The notes under the pieces are model-generated. The model did not search any database and was not told the origin of the DNA. It worked only from the letters and a program-made list of their open reading frames with translations. From Halieaceae bacterium (GTDB lineage: Bacteria > Pseudomonadota > Gammaproteobacteria > Pseudomonadales > Halieaceae): 21,700 nucleotides of DNA. The position numbers and the translations under genes were made by a program. Shown in pieces: positions 13,303 through 21,685 of the stretch; position 1 is the stretch's first letter, and every line of letters begins with the position of its first letter. Where the stretch lies: NCBI GenBank assembly GCA_011524755.1, contig WTJR01000208.1:1-21700 (forward strand), in the 5' to 3' direction.

Positions 13303-14601
13303 TTGATAAGATCGCGGCTTGTCGCTTTCGAGTCCTCTACTTTGCAAACCATTGATTCCAGCAAGCTCATTGATCACACGGCGCTCTCGCGCGCTGCGGT
13401 CTCTGTCGTCGAGCGACTTTGTGACAATGACTACAGCGCATTCATCGTTGGTGGCGCCGTTAGGGATTTGCTCTTGGGGAAGCGACCAAAAGACTTTGAT
13501 GTCGCAACCAACGCCACCCCTGAACAGGTCGTTGCCCTATTTCGCGGGTCGCGCATCATTGGACGACGGTTTCAGATTGTCCACGTGCGCATGGGTAGAG
13601 AGATCATCGAAGTAACGACTTTTCGCGGTCACCACGATGATGGAGCCCCTCAAACCGCCGTTAAGTCTCAGAAAGGGCTGTTACTTCGCGATAATGTCTA
13701 CGGGACGCTTGACCAAGATGCGGCGCGGCGCGATCTCACCATCAACGCGCTCTACCTGGATCCAGTCAATAAACTTATCCTTGACGATCTCGATGGAATA
13801 GAAGATATCCGACAGCGGCTCGTTCGAATCATAGGCGACCCGGCTACTCGGTACAGCGAAGATCCAGTCCGAATGCTTCGGATCGTCAGATTCGCAGCAA
13901 AACTCGGTTTCACTATAGAGGAAACGAGCCAATCAGCGATTAGCCAATGCCGACACCTGCTAGCCGATATTCCCGCCGCGCGCCTGTTCGACGAAACGCT
14001 CAAACTCTTTATGGCCGGATTTGCAGCACCCACGATAGAGCATCTAGCAAAGCACGGATTACTGGAGCCTCTCTTCCCTGAGGCTATCGGGGCGATGAAT
14101 GACCCGTCGTCGAGAAACCTTATTCTTAAGGCGATGGCGAACACGGATGCGCGCATTGCTAGGGGAAAGCCCGTGACACCGGCTTTCCTCCTCGGTGCAT
14201 TGTTGTGGCCCGCGGTTGCTGCCAAAGGTCGTGACATTGCCAGCGCTGGTGCCCACGAAGGATCGCCCATCAATGCAGCTGGCCAACAGGTACTTGCGAT
14301 CACGTTGCAACGCGTGTCCATCCCCAAACGATTCTCGATTCCCATGAGGGAAATTTGGGAGCTTCAGCCCAGGCTCGAAAAATGCTCATCAAAGCGAGTG
14401 AAGTCGGTCTTGTCGCAACGGCGCTTCAGAGCTGCATTTGATTTGCTATTGCTGAGATCCGAGTCCTCGGAAGAACTCAAGTCGACTGTGTCATTCTGGG
14501 AAGAACAGCAACAGCTGTTTCCCGATGTGGTTGGCAGTTTGCCGGCGACTGAGATTCCACAGCGCAAGCGACGGCCCCGCCGGAGAAAGCGCAGCCAATG
14601 A
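13303..14601 (+). CDS. pcnB: Poly(A) polymerase I
   Basis: Adds poly(A) to RNA 3' ends and so promotes decay; a nucleotidyltransferase of the class II CCA/PAP family. As drawn it has 432 residues (E. coli about 465). Visible are GGAVRDLLLGKRPKDFDVATNA with the metal-binding D64 and D66, GRRFQIVHV, the block RRDLTINALYLD, YSEDPVRMLRIVRFAAKLGF, and a basic C-terminus (KRRPRRRKRSQ) typical of PAP rather than CCA enzyme. The start is uncertain: no in-frame ATG exists before residue 97. TTG at 13303 is the longest choice and TTG at 13342 is an alternative; neither has a good ribosome site. E. coli pcnB also uses a rare start (AUU). It overlaps folK by 4 bp (ATGA). Confidence 0.93.
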   Translation: MIRSRLVAFESSTLQTIDSSKLIDHTALSRAAVSVVERLCDNDYSAFIVGGAVRDLLLGKRPKDFDVATNATPEQVVALFRGSRIIGRRFQIVHVRMGREIIEVTTFRGHHDDGAPQTAVKSQKGLLLRDNVYGTLDQDAARRDLTINALYLDPVNKLILDDLDGIEDIRQRLVRIIGDPATRYSEDPVRMLRIVRFAAKLGFTIEETSQSAISQCRHLLADIPAARLFDETLKLFMAGFAAPTIEHLAKHGLLEPLFPEAIGAMNDPSSRNLILKAMANTDARIARGKPVTPAFLLGALLWPAVAAKGRDIASAGAHEGSPINAAGQQVLAITLQRVSIPKRFSIPMREIWELQPRLEKCSSKRVKSVLSQRRFRAAFDLLLLRSESSEELKSTVSFWEEQQQLFPDVVGSLPATEIPQRKRRPRRRKRSQ

Positions 14602-15110
14602 CACTTACGGTCATCGCGCTGGGTTCTAATCTCGACAATCCACCTCAGCAACTTAAAGAGGCGTGTTTCAGATTGTCGCGATTACAGGGCCTCACCGGAT
14701 TACGTGTCTCGAGTGTTTTTACCTCGCCTCCCATGGGTCCCCAGGATCAACCACCGTTTTTTAATGCGGTCGCAACCTGCCTCTACACTGAAGGACCACG
14801 ACAACTTATGGCTGAGCTTCAGGCGATTGAGCAAGCCATGGGGCGCGTAAAAGTGCGGCATTGGGGCGAGCGTTGTATTGATCTAGATATCATTCAAATG
14901 GGCGAGCAGCTAATTCACGATATCGACCTTCTGATTCCGCATCCAGGCATTAGTGAACGCCTCTTTGTCGTGGAACCAATGATTGAGCTGCTGGGGGCTG
15001 ATCACAAGGTGCCAGGACTGGATGATCTTGGTACGCTTCGCGATGAACTCAAGCATCATTCGATTTCGCTGTGTCAGGACATCGATATCACCGATGCGAC
15101 AGTGGCCTAG
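14598..15110 (+). CDS. folK: 6-hydroxymethyl-7,8-dihydropterin pyrophosphokinase (HPPK)
   Basis: Transfers pyrophosphate from ATP to 6-hydroxymethyl-dihydropterin in folate synthesis. The 170 residues match HPPK size. It opens TVIALGSNLDNP, contains the loop VFTSPPMGPQDQPPFFNAV, and has the signature RHWGERCIDLDII with the magnesium ligands D95 and D97 and the ATP-contact W89/R92 region, then LLIPHPGISERLFVVEPM. The start codon overlaps the pcnB stop (ATGA), indicating coupled translation. pcnB-folK-panB is a familiar order in pseudomonads and their relatives. Confidence 0.96.
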   Translation: MTLTVIALGSNLDNPPQQLKEACFRLSRLQGLTGLRVSSVFTSPPMGPQDQPPFFNAVATCLYTEGPRQLMAELQAIEQAMGRVKVRHWGERCIDLDIIQMGEQLIHDIDLLIPHPGISERLFVVEPMIELLGADHKVPGLDDLGTLRDELKHHSISLCQDIDITDATVA

Positions 15111-15121
15111 GCAGGTATGTT

Positions 15122-15802
15122 TTGACAGATGGAACCACACAGCCAATTGACCTTAGAGGTCGAGTGCCACAGCCCTACATCGCGATTGAGGGGCCCATTG
15201 GCGTAGGAAAAACAACGCTAGCTCGACAGCTTGCGGAGCTATTTGACTATCAATTACTGCTTGAAGACGCGCACGAAAACCCATTCCTCTCGAAGTTTTA
15301 TGAAAACCGGCGACAAAACGCGTTAGCAACACAGCTGTTTTTCCTCTTTCAACGCGTACAGAAAATTGACGACCTCAAGCAACAGGATCTTTTTAGACCT
15401 CTGAGGATCGCCGATTTCCTCATCGACAAAGATCCGCTATTTGCTCAGGTCAATCTCGATGCCGATGAATACGAGCTCTACAGCAAGGTCTACAACCAAA
15501 TGACGGTCGACGCGCCAACGCCCGATTTGGTTATTTACCTGCAGGCGTCGGTAGATCGCTTGCTTGAGCGAATTGATCGTCGAGGGATTGCATCAGAACG
15601 GACAATTAGTCGGCAGTACCTTGAAGAGTTAAATGAGGTGTACAGCGAATTCTTTCTCTACTACGATGCGGCGCCGTTGTTAATCGTGAATGCCAACCAG
15701 ATTGACTTAGTGAATCGACATGAGGATTTTGCTCAACTAGTCGACTATGCTCTCGACATCAAAGCGGGGCGGCACTATTTCAACCCAACATTCATCGATT
15801 AA
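15122..15802 (+). CDS. Deoxynucleoside kinase family protein
   Basis: Phosphorylates a deoxynucleoside (dA, dG or dC) with ATP for nucleotide salvage; which one cannot be read from the sequence. The P-loop GPIGVGKTT is at residues 24-32 of the 226-residue reading. The family block LLEDAHENPFLSKFY and the later DFLIDKDPLFAQVNL follow, and RIDRRGIASERTI holds the arginine-rich lid. Start choice is open: TTG at 15122 has AGG six bases upstream and begins 11 bp after folK. GTG at 15164 has GAGG close by, and GTG at 15071 lies inside folK. The insertion of this kinase between folK and panB is a conserved arrangement in parts of the class, as I recall. Purine or pyrimidine preference needs biochemistry. 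Confidence 0.85.
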   Translation: MTDGTTQPIDLRGRVPQPYIAIEGPIGVGKTTLARQLAELFDYQLLLEDAHENPFLSKFYENRRQNALATQLFFLFQRVQKIDDLKQQDLFRPLRIADFLIDKDPLFAQVNLDADEYELYSKVYNQMTVDAPTPDLVIYLQASVDRLLERIDRRGIASERTISRQYLEELNEVYSEFFLYYDAAPLLIVNANQIDLVNRHEDFAQLVDYALDIKAGRHYFNPTFID

Positions 15803-15838
15803 CGTAACTAAGAGAACCATCAAGGAGCAGCCAGGTCG

Positions 15839-16633
15839 ATGTCCGATCGAATAACCACGAGCAAGCTTGAAGCCATGAAAACCTCTGGCGAAAAGTTTGT
15901 GATGGTCACAGCCTATGACTCTACCTTCGCCAGGCTCGTTAGCGATGCAGGTGCGGAGTGTATTCTCGTCGGAGACTCGCTCGGTATGGTGCTACAGGGC
16001 CATGACACAACCGTGCCCGTCTCTCTGGAAGCCATGGTCTATCACACCGAGTGCGTGGCCCGTGCCCGTCCAAAGTCGATGATTGTTGCCGACCTGCCAT
16101 TCATGACTTATTCATCACCTGACGTCGCCCTCGCCGCCTCTATGGAACTGATGCAACAAGGTGCTCAGATGGTGAAACTCGAGGGTGGAACCTGGCTCAG
16201 TGACACCATTCATCAGCTGGTACAGCGCGGCATCCCCGTTTGCGCTCACTTGGGTCTGACGCCTCAGTCGGTCAACGTATTCGGTGGCTATCGAGTGATG
16301 GGCAGAACACCCAAGGAAGCAAAGTCGATTCTGGCCGATGCGGTTGAGATTCAGGATGCGGGCGCCAGTATCTTGCTGCTTGAATGCGTACCCGAGGAAC
16401 TCGCCGCGGACATCTCGTCCAAACTTGATATCCCTGTTATCGGTATCGGTGCAGGGGCAGGCACTGATGCACAAGTACTTGTACTCCATGACCTACTAGG
16501 ACTGACGGAGAAGCCGGCCAAGTTCGTGGAAAACTTCATGGAAGGCGCTGACTCTATTCAGGATGCAATTGCCGCTTTCGTTCGAGCGGTGAAAGACGGC
16601 TCCTATCCGAAAGCCCAGCACACGTACCAGTAA
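15839..16633 (+). CDS. panB: 3-methyl-2-oxobutanoate hydroxymethyltransferase
   Basis: Makes ketopantoate from alpha-ketoisovalerate and methylene-tetrahydrofolate, the first committed step of pantothenate synthesis. It has 264 residues, the E. coli length. Active-site residues sit one place after the E. coli numbering: D46 in LVGDSLGMV, D85 in ADLPFMTY, K113 and E115 in VKLEGG, and E182 in LLECVPEE. AHLGLTPQSVNVFGGYRVMGR is the typical middle block. Ribosome site AAGGAG lies about 13 bp before the ATG, with AGG closer. It is followed by panC two bases later. A folate-derived one-carbon donor links it loosely to folK just upstream. Confidence 0.97.
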   Translation: MSDRITTSKLEAMKTSGEKFVMVTAYDSTFARLVSDAGAECILVGDSLGMVLQGHDTTVPVSLEAMVYHTECVARARPKSMIVADLPFMTYSSPDVALAASMELMQQGAQMVKLEGGTWLSDTIHQLVQRGIPVCAHLGLTPQSVNVFGGYRVMGRTPKEAKSILADAVEIQDAGASILLLECVPEELAADISSKLDIPVIGIGAGAGTDAQVLVLHDLLGLTEKPAKFVENFMEGADSIQDAIAAFVRAVKDGSYPKAQHTYQ

Positions 16634-16635
16634 CG

Positions 16636-17475
16636 ATGGAAATTTTGCGCAGCCTTGACGCAATGCGCGAGTGGCGCGCGTCGCTGGCACCTGATCAACG
16701 CGTTGGATTTGCACCCACCATGGGCAACCTACACGCAGGTCACATCGAACTCATTAATGTCATAAAGCAGCAGAGTGATGTCGTCGTCGCCTCTATCTTT
16801 GTTAATCCCATGCAGTTCGGTGGCAATGAGGATCTGGACGCTTACCCCCGAACACTTGAGGCGGACCTAGCAAAGCTCGAAGCGTCGGGAACTACCGCTG
16901 TATTTACACCCACGACGACTGATATTTACCCCGACGGCGTATCTCAGCATACAGCGGTCGATGTCCCAGGACTCACTGACGTGCTCTGCGGTGCGTCACG
17001 ACCCGGTCACTTCCGTGGCGTTACAACGGTGGTTAGTAAGCTCTTGGGTATTGTGAGGCCCCATGTTGCAGCCTTCGGGGCAAAAGACCTTCAGCAGGTG
17101 CTGGTCATAAAGAAAATGGTTCGTGACCTCTCGATAAATACAGAGATCGAGGTAGTACCTACCGTGCGCGAGTCCGATGGTCTCGCCATGAGCTCACGCA
17201 ATGGCTATCTGAGCCACGACGAACGTGCGCTGGCACCACTGTTTTCACGGACGCTAGAGGAGACTGCTAAACGAGTCGCAGAGTCGGGCTCCGACGTTAA
17301 AACGGTAATAGCAGAAGGCAAAGCCATACTGACTGAGGCCGGTTTCGTCGTGGACTACCTCGAAGCACGCCATACCTATGACCTGTCCGAGGCCTCATCA
17401 CTGAATCAGGAAACCGCGATTTTCGGCGCAGCGTTTCTCGGCACTACCCGCCTCATCGATAACCGGATCGTATAG
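16636..17475 (+). CDS. panC: Pantothenate synthetase (pantoate-beta-alanine ligase)
   Basis: Condenses pantoate and beta-alanine with ATP to form pantothenate. The 279 residues fit the family. Visible: APTMGNLHAGHIELI with the HIGH-like motif (residues 29-36), SIFVNPMQFGGNEDLDAYPRT, RPGHFRGVTTVVSKL, AFGAKDLQQVLVIKKMV with K150, and the KMSKS-equivalent AMSSRNGYLS (about 184-193). It starts two bases after the panB stop and shares its transcript. No panD follows in this window; beta-alanine must come from a gene elsewhere. The neighbour downstream is convergent, 7 bp away, with no clear terminator between. Confidence 0.97.
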   Translation: MEILRSLDAMREWRASLAPDQRVGFAPTMGNLHAGHIELINVIKQQSDVVVASIFVNPMQFGGNEDLDAYPRTLEADLAKLEASGTTAVFTPTTTDIYPDGVSQHTAVDVPGLTDVLCGASRPGHFRGVTTVVSKLLGIVRPHVAAFGAKDLQQVLVIKKMVRDLSINTEIEVVPTVRESDGLAMSSRNGYLSHDERALAPLFSRTLEETAKRVAESGSDVKTVIAEGKAILTEAGFVVDYLEARHTYDLSEASSLNQETAIFGAAFLGTTRLIDNRIV

Positions 17476-17482
17476 CGTGTAG

Positions 17483-19231
17483 CTAGTGAGCGGCCCCCGG
17501 CGGTGGCTGCGACGCCGCTGAGCTGGGCTCGTGCAAAAACTCCAGAAGTTCCTCTACCTCACCCGGCGGCGGCGCAGATACGCGACTCACAGCGAACGCC
17601 ACAACAAAGTTCACTATCGCTCCCACGACGCCAAAGGCGTTGGGCTCGATCCCAAAGAACCAGTTCGGGGACATATCGCCAAGGAATGAGGTACCGGGGA
17701 TAAACATAATGCCCTTGTGCTGGAATACATACAGCAAGGTCACTGATATCCCGGCGAGCATCCCCGCCACTGCACCCTCCCGATTGACCCTGCGCGCAAA
17801 GATGCCCATCAGTAGGGCTGGGAACAGCGAGGATGCAGCGAGTCCAAATGCCAAAGCGACTGTACCTGCCGCAAATCCTGGCGGATTCAGTCCCAAGTAA
17901 CCTGCCCCCAATACCGCCGCCGCCATCGCAATTCGGGAAGCCCTGAGCTCAGCCTTCTCGGAAATAGACGGCATATAAGTACTTTTCAAGAGGTCATGTG
18001 AGATGGCACTTGATATCGCTAACAGCAGACCGGCGGCAGTTGACAGTGCCGCTGCGAGACCACCCGCTGCCACCAGCGCAATAACCCAGTTTGGCAGCTG
18101 GGCAATTTCCGGATTAGCTAGAACCAAAATGTCGTTATCAAGTTTTGTTAACTCATTCGTCTCGGGATCAGCGGTGTATTCAATTCGACCGTCACCATTG
18201 AGATCTTCGACCTGGAGTAAGCCAGTCTGCTCCCAGTTCTCAAACCAAGCAGGCTTTTCCTCTATCAGGAGGGCCTGTCCGTCAGACTGCTGCATAGTGT
18301 CGACAATATTCAGCCGTGCCATCGCGGCAATTGCTGGTGCCGTCGTATAGAGAATGGCGATGAATACCAACGCCCATCCAGCGGATCGCCGGGCAGCTGC
18401 CACGCTGGGCACCGTGAAGAAACGAATGATGACGTGCGGCAAACCAGCAGTGCCAATCATGAGGGAGGCTGTAAACGCCATCATGTTCAATGTACTGCCG
18501 CGGAGAGTTGTGGTGTATTCCTGGAAGCCCAGATCCACCAAGATCATGTCAAGTTTGTCGAGAAGATAGACATCGCTACCAGCGAGCGTTGATCCCAAGC
18601 CCAGCTGCGGCAGTGGGTTGCCCGTCAGTTGCAAGCTAATAAAGATCGCGGGAATGGTGTACGCAGTGATCAACACCACGTATTGGGCAATCTGGGTGTA
18701 GGTGATGCCTTTCATGCCACCCAGGACGGCGTAGAAGAAGACGATAAACATGCCGATACCGAGCCCGGTCTCATAGTCAGTTTCGAGGAACCGTGAGAAG
18801 GCCACACCCACGCCTTTCATCTGACCAATGACATAGGTCACAGAGCATAAGATCAGGCAAATAACCGCTACTACCCGCGCCGTATCTGAATAATAGCGCT
18901 CACCGATAAAGTCAGGGACGGTGTACTTTCCGTACTTCCGCAGATAAGGCGCTATGAGCAGGGCGAGTAATACGTAACCACCGGTCCAGCCCATCAAGAA
19001 TACCGAACCACCATAACCGTTGTAGGACAGTGCAATCAGACCGGCCATCGATATGAACGATGCCGCGGACATCCAGTCAGCCGCTGTCGCCATGCCATTT
19101 GCGACAGGATGTACGCCGCCATCAGCAACATAAAAATCTTTTGTCGACGATGCGCGGGTAGCGATCGCAATTCCGATATAAAGCGCAAAAGTAAAACCAA
19201 CAACCAAATAGGTGAGAACCGTCAGACTCAT
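17483..19231 (-). CDS. SLC5-type sodium:solute (acetate-like) symporter, large subunit
   Basis: A 582-residue polytopic inner-membrane transporter of the sodium:solute symporter family, in the ActP-like group that pairs with a small DUF4212 subunit (VC_2705 type). Signature blocks are visible: TKDFYVADGGVHPVANGMATAADWMSAASFI (in pieces, about 30-60), GWTGGYVLLALLIAPYLRKYGKYTVPDFIGERY, and GTAGLPHVIIRFFTVPS (about 260-276). A loop of about 70 residues between two membrane helices (about 310-380) carries DLNGDGRIEY (343-352), the shape of an EF-hand-like calcium loop. The substrate is probably acetate or another short acid, inferred from family and from acs next door. The start overlaps the small-subunit stop (ATGA). 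Confidence 0.9.
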   Translation of the reverse strand: MSLTVLTYLVVGFTFALYIGIAIATRASSTKDFYVADGGVHPVANGMATAADWMSAASFISMAGLIALSYNGYGGSVFLMGWTGGYVLLALLIAPYLRKYGKYTVPDFIGERYYSDTARVVAVICLILCSVTYVIGQMKGVGVAFSRFLETDYETGLGIGMFIVFFYAVLGGMKGITYTQIAQYVVLITAYTIPAIFISLQLTGNPLPQLGLGSTLAGSDVYLLDKLDMILVDLGFQEYTTTLRGSTLNMMAFTASLMIGTAGLPHVIIRFFTVPSVAAARRSAGWALVFIAILYTTAPAIAAMARLNIVDTMQQSDGQALLIEEKPAWFENWEQTGLLQVEDLNGDGRIEYTADPETNELTKLDNDILVLANPEIAQLPNWVIALVAAGGLAAALSTAAGLLLAISSAISHDLLKSTYMPSISEKAELRASRIAMAAAVLGAGYLGLNPPGFAAGTVALAFGLAASSLFPALLMGIFARRVNREGAVAGMLAGISVTLLYVFQHKGIMFIPGTSFLGDMSPNWFFGIEPNAFGVVGAIVNFVVAFAVSRVSAPPPGEVEELLEFLHEPSSAASQPPPGAAH

Positions 19232-19509
19232 TTTCCAGACTCCTTCTCACCCTCTACATAATCGCGTTCCAGACGCGTCATCACAGAGGAAAACGCGAAG
19301 ATCAGAGCGATAAAAATGAAGATAGATCCCTGCTGTGCAAACCAGAACCCAAGTTTGTATCCACCGAGCCTTATCTCGTTGAGTGGCTCAACCAATAGAA
19401 TGCCAAATCCGAAACTGACCACGAACCAGACAACCAGCAGGCGTAACATCAGGCTCCGCACCCTGGCCGCAAATCGCTGCCGTCGCTCTACATTTTTATC
19501 CTCGGCCAT
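19228..19509 (-). CDS. DUF4212 small subunit of sodium/solute symporter
   Basis: A 93-residue membrane protein with two predicted membrane helices (about 24-44, LVVWFVVSFGFGILLVEPL, and about 59-76, WFAQQGSIFIFIALIFAF) joined by the conserved-looking RLGGYKLGFWFAQQGS. Such small proteins are encoded directly before VC_2705-type symporters and are thought to form part of the transporter. The ATG at 19509 (MAEDKN) has GGGAG about 11 bases upstream and fits family starts; an ATG at 19539 adds ten residues but has no ribosome site. It overlaps the symporter gene by 4 bp and is divergent from acs. Confidence 0.9.
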   Translation of the reverse strand: MAEDKNVERRQRFAARVRSLMLRLLVVWFVVSFGFGILLVEPLNEIRLGGYKLGFWFAQQGSIFIFIALIFAFSSVMTRLERDYVEGEKESGK

Positions 19510-19586
19510 TCGCTGGATATCTCCCTTTTCCAAACGCATTTTGTTTCACTACAGAAACACATACGGCATTATTGTTTTTGAGGTAA

Positions 19587-19603
19587 GACGCAAGTTTTGC
19601 GTC
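19587..19603. promoter_or_regulatory. Perfect inverted repeat in the symporter/acs divergent region
   Basis: GACGCAAGTTTTGCGTC has 7-bp perfectly complementary arms around GTT. It lies 33 bp before the acs ATG and about 78 bp before the small-subunit ATG, inside the 126-bp divergent gap. This is the size and symmetry of a repressor or activator operator, and it could control both transcripts. A 9-bp direct repeat AGAAACACA (about 19552 and 19615) flanks it. The regulator is unknown. An RNA hairpin in the acs leader is the other reading, but there is no T-tract, so it is not a terminator. Confidence 0.5.
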
Positions 19604-19635
19604 AGCGCAGTGATAGAAACACAAGGATCCATTGC

Positions 19636-21570
19636 ATGTCTAACGAGGCCCTATATCCCGTCCCACCTAATTTTTCCGACGCGCACATAACGCCGGAGAA
19701 ATACCACGACATGTATCGGCAATCACTGGAGGATCCAGAGACATTTTGGAGCCAGCAAGCCAGTGAGTTTCTCTCTTGGGACAAGACCTGGGATTCGGTG
19801 TGCGAGAGCGATTTATCCATTGGCCACGCACGCTGGTTCGACGGCGGAAAACTGAACGCCTCAGTCAATTGTATTGACCGGCACCTGCCCGCTCGTGCTG
19901 AGCAAACCGCCATACTGTGGGAAGGCGATGATCCGGGCGAGAGCCAACACATTAGCTATCAAATGCTCAAGGACGAGGTCTGCCGCCTCGCAAACGTCAT
20001 GCATGATCGGGGTGTGCGCGCCGGTGATCGTGTTTGCATTTACATGCCCATGGTGCCTGAAGCCGCCTATGCGATGTTGGCCTGCACGCGGATTGGTGCG
20101 ATCCACTCGGTTGTCTTCGGAGGGTTCTCCCCGGAGGCCCTTAAAGATCGAATCAACGACGCTAGTTGTCGAATGGTCATCACGGCTGACGAAGGCCTGA
20201 GAGGCGGTAAGAAGGTTCCCCTAAAAACAAATGTCGACGCAGCGGTAGCAGATTGTCCGTCAGTTGATACGGTGATTGTGCTCGAGCGCACGGGCGCGGC
20301 AATCGACTGGACTGCCGGCAGGGATATTCCCTACGGAGCCAGCACTCGCGCCGCGAGTTCCGACTTCGAGCCCGTGTCTATGGATAGCGAGGCACCGCTG
20401 TTCATCCTTTACACCTCAGGCTCAACAGGCAAACCAAAGGGCGTGCTCCACACCACCGGCGGCTATTTGTTACAGGCAGCGAGCACCTTCAAGTACGTAT
20501 TCGATTATCGTGAAGGCGAGGTGTTTTGGTGCACCGCTGATGTCGGCTGGGTCACTGGACACTCCTATATCGTGTATGGCCCTTTAGCGAATGGTGCTAC
20601 CACCGTAATGTTTGAAGGTGTCCCCACCTATCCCGACGGAGGCCGTTGCTGGGAGGTCATCGACAAGCACCAAATCAACACCTTCTTTACGGCGCCTACG
20701 GCCATTCGTGCATTGCATGCGCTGGGGGACGATTTTGTTACTCGGTACTCGAGAAAGAGCCTGAGAATCATCGGTTCGGTGGGAGAGCCCATTAACCCTG
20801 AAGCCTGGGAGTGGTATCACCGAGTCGTTGGCGATAGCCGTTGCCCCATTGTCGACAGCTGGTGGCAAACAGAAACTGGGGCCATGATGATCACGCCAAT
20901 GCCTTCGGCTCACGCGATGAAGCCGGGTTATGCCAGCTTCCCCTACTTTGGTGTCGAACCTGCCCTCCTCGATGAGCAGGGCAGTGAAATTGAAGGAGAA
21001 GGCGCGGGTTATCTGGTGATCAAGCGCTCGTGGCCTGGGCAAATCAGAACAGTCTATGGTGACCATCAGCGACTGATTGACACTTACTTTTCGACCTACG
21101 ACGGCTACTACTTCACTGGCGACGGTGCGCTGCGCGATGCGGACGGCTACCTTCGAATTACCGGACGCGTGGACGACGTACTCAATGTCTCGGGCCATCG
21201 TATGGGAACAGCCGAAGTGGAAAGCGCACTCGTCCTGCACAATGACATTTCGGAAGCGGCTGTGGTCGGCTATCCACACCCGATCAAGGGACAAGGCATC
21301 TACTGCTATGTCACACCGGTGACTGGCGTAGAGGATTCACCCGAGCTACGCGCTGAACTGGTGCAACTGTGCGTGAGGGAGATTGGTCCTATCGCAAAGC
21401 CTGACGTCATTCAGTGGGCACCCGGCCTGCCTAAAACACGATCGGGAAAAATCATGCGTCGCATTTTGCGCAAGATTGCTGAAAACGAGCTTGATAGCCT
21501 AGGAGACACCTCTACACTCGCTGATCCATCCGTCGTTGAACAGCTGGTAGCGGGTCGCGAGACAGCCTAA
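19636..21570 (+). CDS. acs: Acetyl-CoA synthetase (AMP-forming)
   Basis: Activates acetate to acetyl-AMP and then acetyl-CoA, the high-affinity route for acetate use. From the ATG at 19636 it has 644 residues (E. coli 652). Visible: the ATP loop YTSGSTGKPKG (259-269), the VFWCTADVGWVTGHSYIVYGPL block, the acetate-pocket DSWWQTETG, the hinge region YFTGDGALRDADGYLRITGRVDDVLNVSGHRMGTAEVE (in pieces), and PKTRSGKIMRRILRK with K605, the lysine normally controlled by acetylation. Ribosome site AAGGAT precedes this ATG by about 8 nt; a TTG at 19597 is an unsupported longer start. Divergent from a likely acetate symporter, which makes a functional pair. It ends before a strong terminator. Confidence 0.97.
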   Translation: MSNEALYPVPPNFSDAHITPEKYHDMYRQSLEDPETFWSQQASEFLSWDKTWDSVCESDLSIGHARWFDGGKLNASVNCIDRHLPARAEQTAILWEGDDPGESQHISYQMLKDEVCRLANVMHDRGVRAGDRVCIYMPMVPEAAYAMLACTRIGAIHSVVFGGFSPEALKDRINDASCRMVITADEGLRGGKKVPLKTNVDAAVADCPSVDTVIVLERTGAAIDWTAGRDIPYGASTRAASSDFEPVSMDSEAPLFILYTSGSTGKPKGVLHTTGGYLLQAASTFKYVFDYREGEVFWCTADVGWVTGHSYIVYGPLANGATTVMFEGVPTYPDGGRCWEVIDKHQINTFFTAPTAIRALHALGDDFVTRYSRKSLRIIGSVGEPINPEAWEWYHRVVGDSRCPIVDSWWQTETGAMMITPMPSAHAMKPGYASFPYFGVEPALLDEQGSEIEGEGAGYLVIKRSWPGQIRTVYGDHQRLIDTYFSTYDGYYFTGDGALRDADGYLRITGRVDDVLNVSGHRMGTAEVESALVLHNDISEAAVVGYPHPIKGQGIYCYVTPVTGVEDSPELRAELVQLCVREIGPIAKPDVIQWAPGLPKTRSGKIMRRILRKIAENELDSLGDTSTLADPSVVEQLVAGRETA

Positions 21571-21647
21571 TCGTCGGGGTTGATCAAGGCGCGGAAAGCC
21601 TCCATCGATACAAGCCATCGCTCAGGCAAAAACACTCAGGCAAAAAA

Positions 21648-21674
21648 AAGGCCCGCTTCTGCGGGCCTTTTTAT
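21648..21674. terminator. Bidirectional intrinsic terminator after acs
   Basis: AAGGCCCGC (21648-21656) pairs with GCGGGCCTT (21661-21669) across a TTCT loop, with an A-run before (21642-21649) and a T-run after (21668-21672). The symmetry allows it to end acs transcription from the left and a minus-strand gene from the right. Confidence 0.9.
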
Positions 21675-21685
21675 GCGAGGCGTGA

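Noticed and set aside
13752..14345. A 197-codon open frame antisense to pcnB
   Set aside because: Shadow of pcnB; Ser/Arg/Ala-rich translation without motifs or ribosome site.
20584..21294. A 236-codon open frame antisense to acs
   Set aside because: Lies fully inside a certain gene on the other strand; its product has no recognisable domain and looks like a codon-bias shadow.
21621..21648. Short tandem duplication (CTCAGGCAAAAA twice, 14-bp period) before the terminator
   Set aside because: Only two copies in an A-rich spacer; likely a small slippage event without function.
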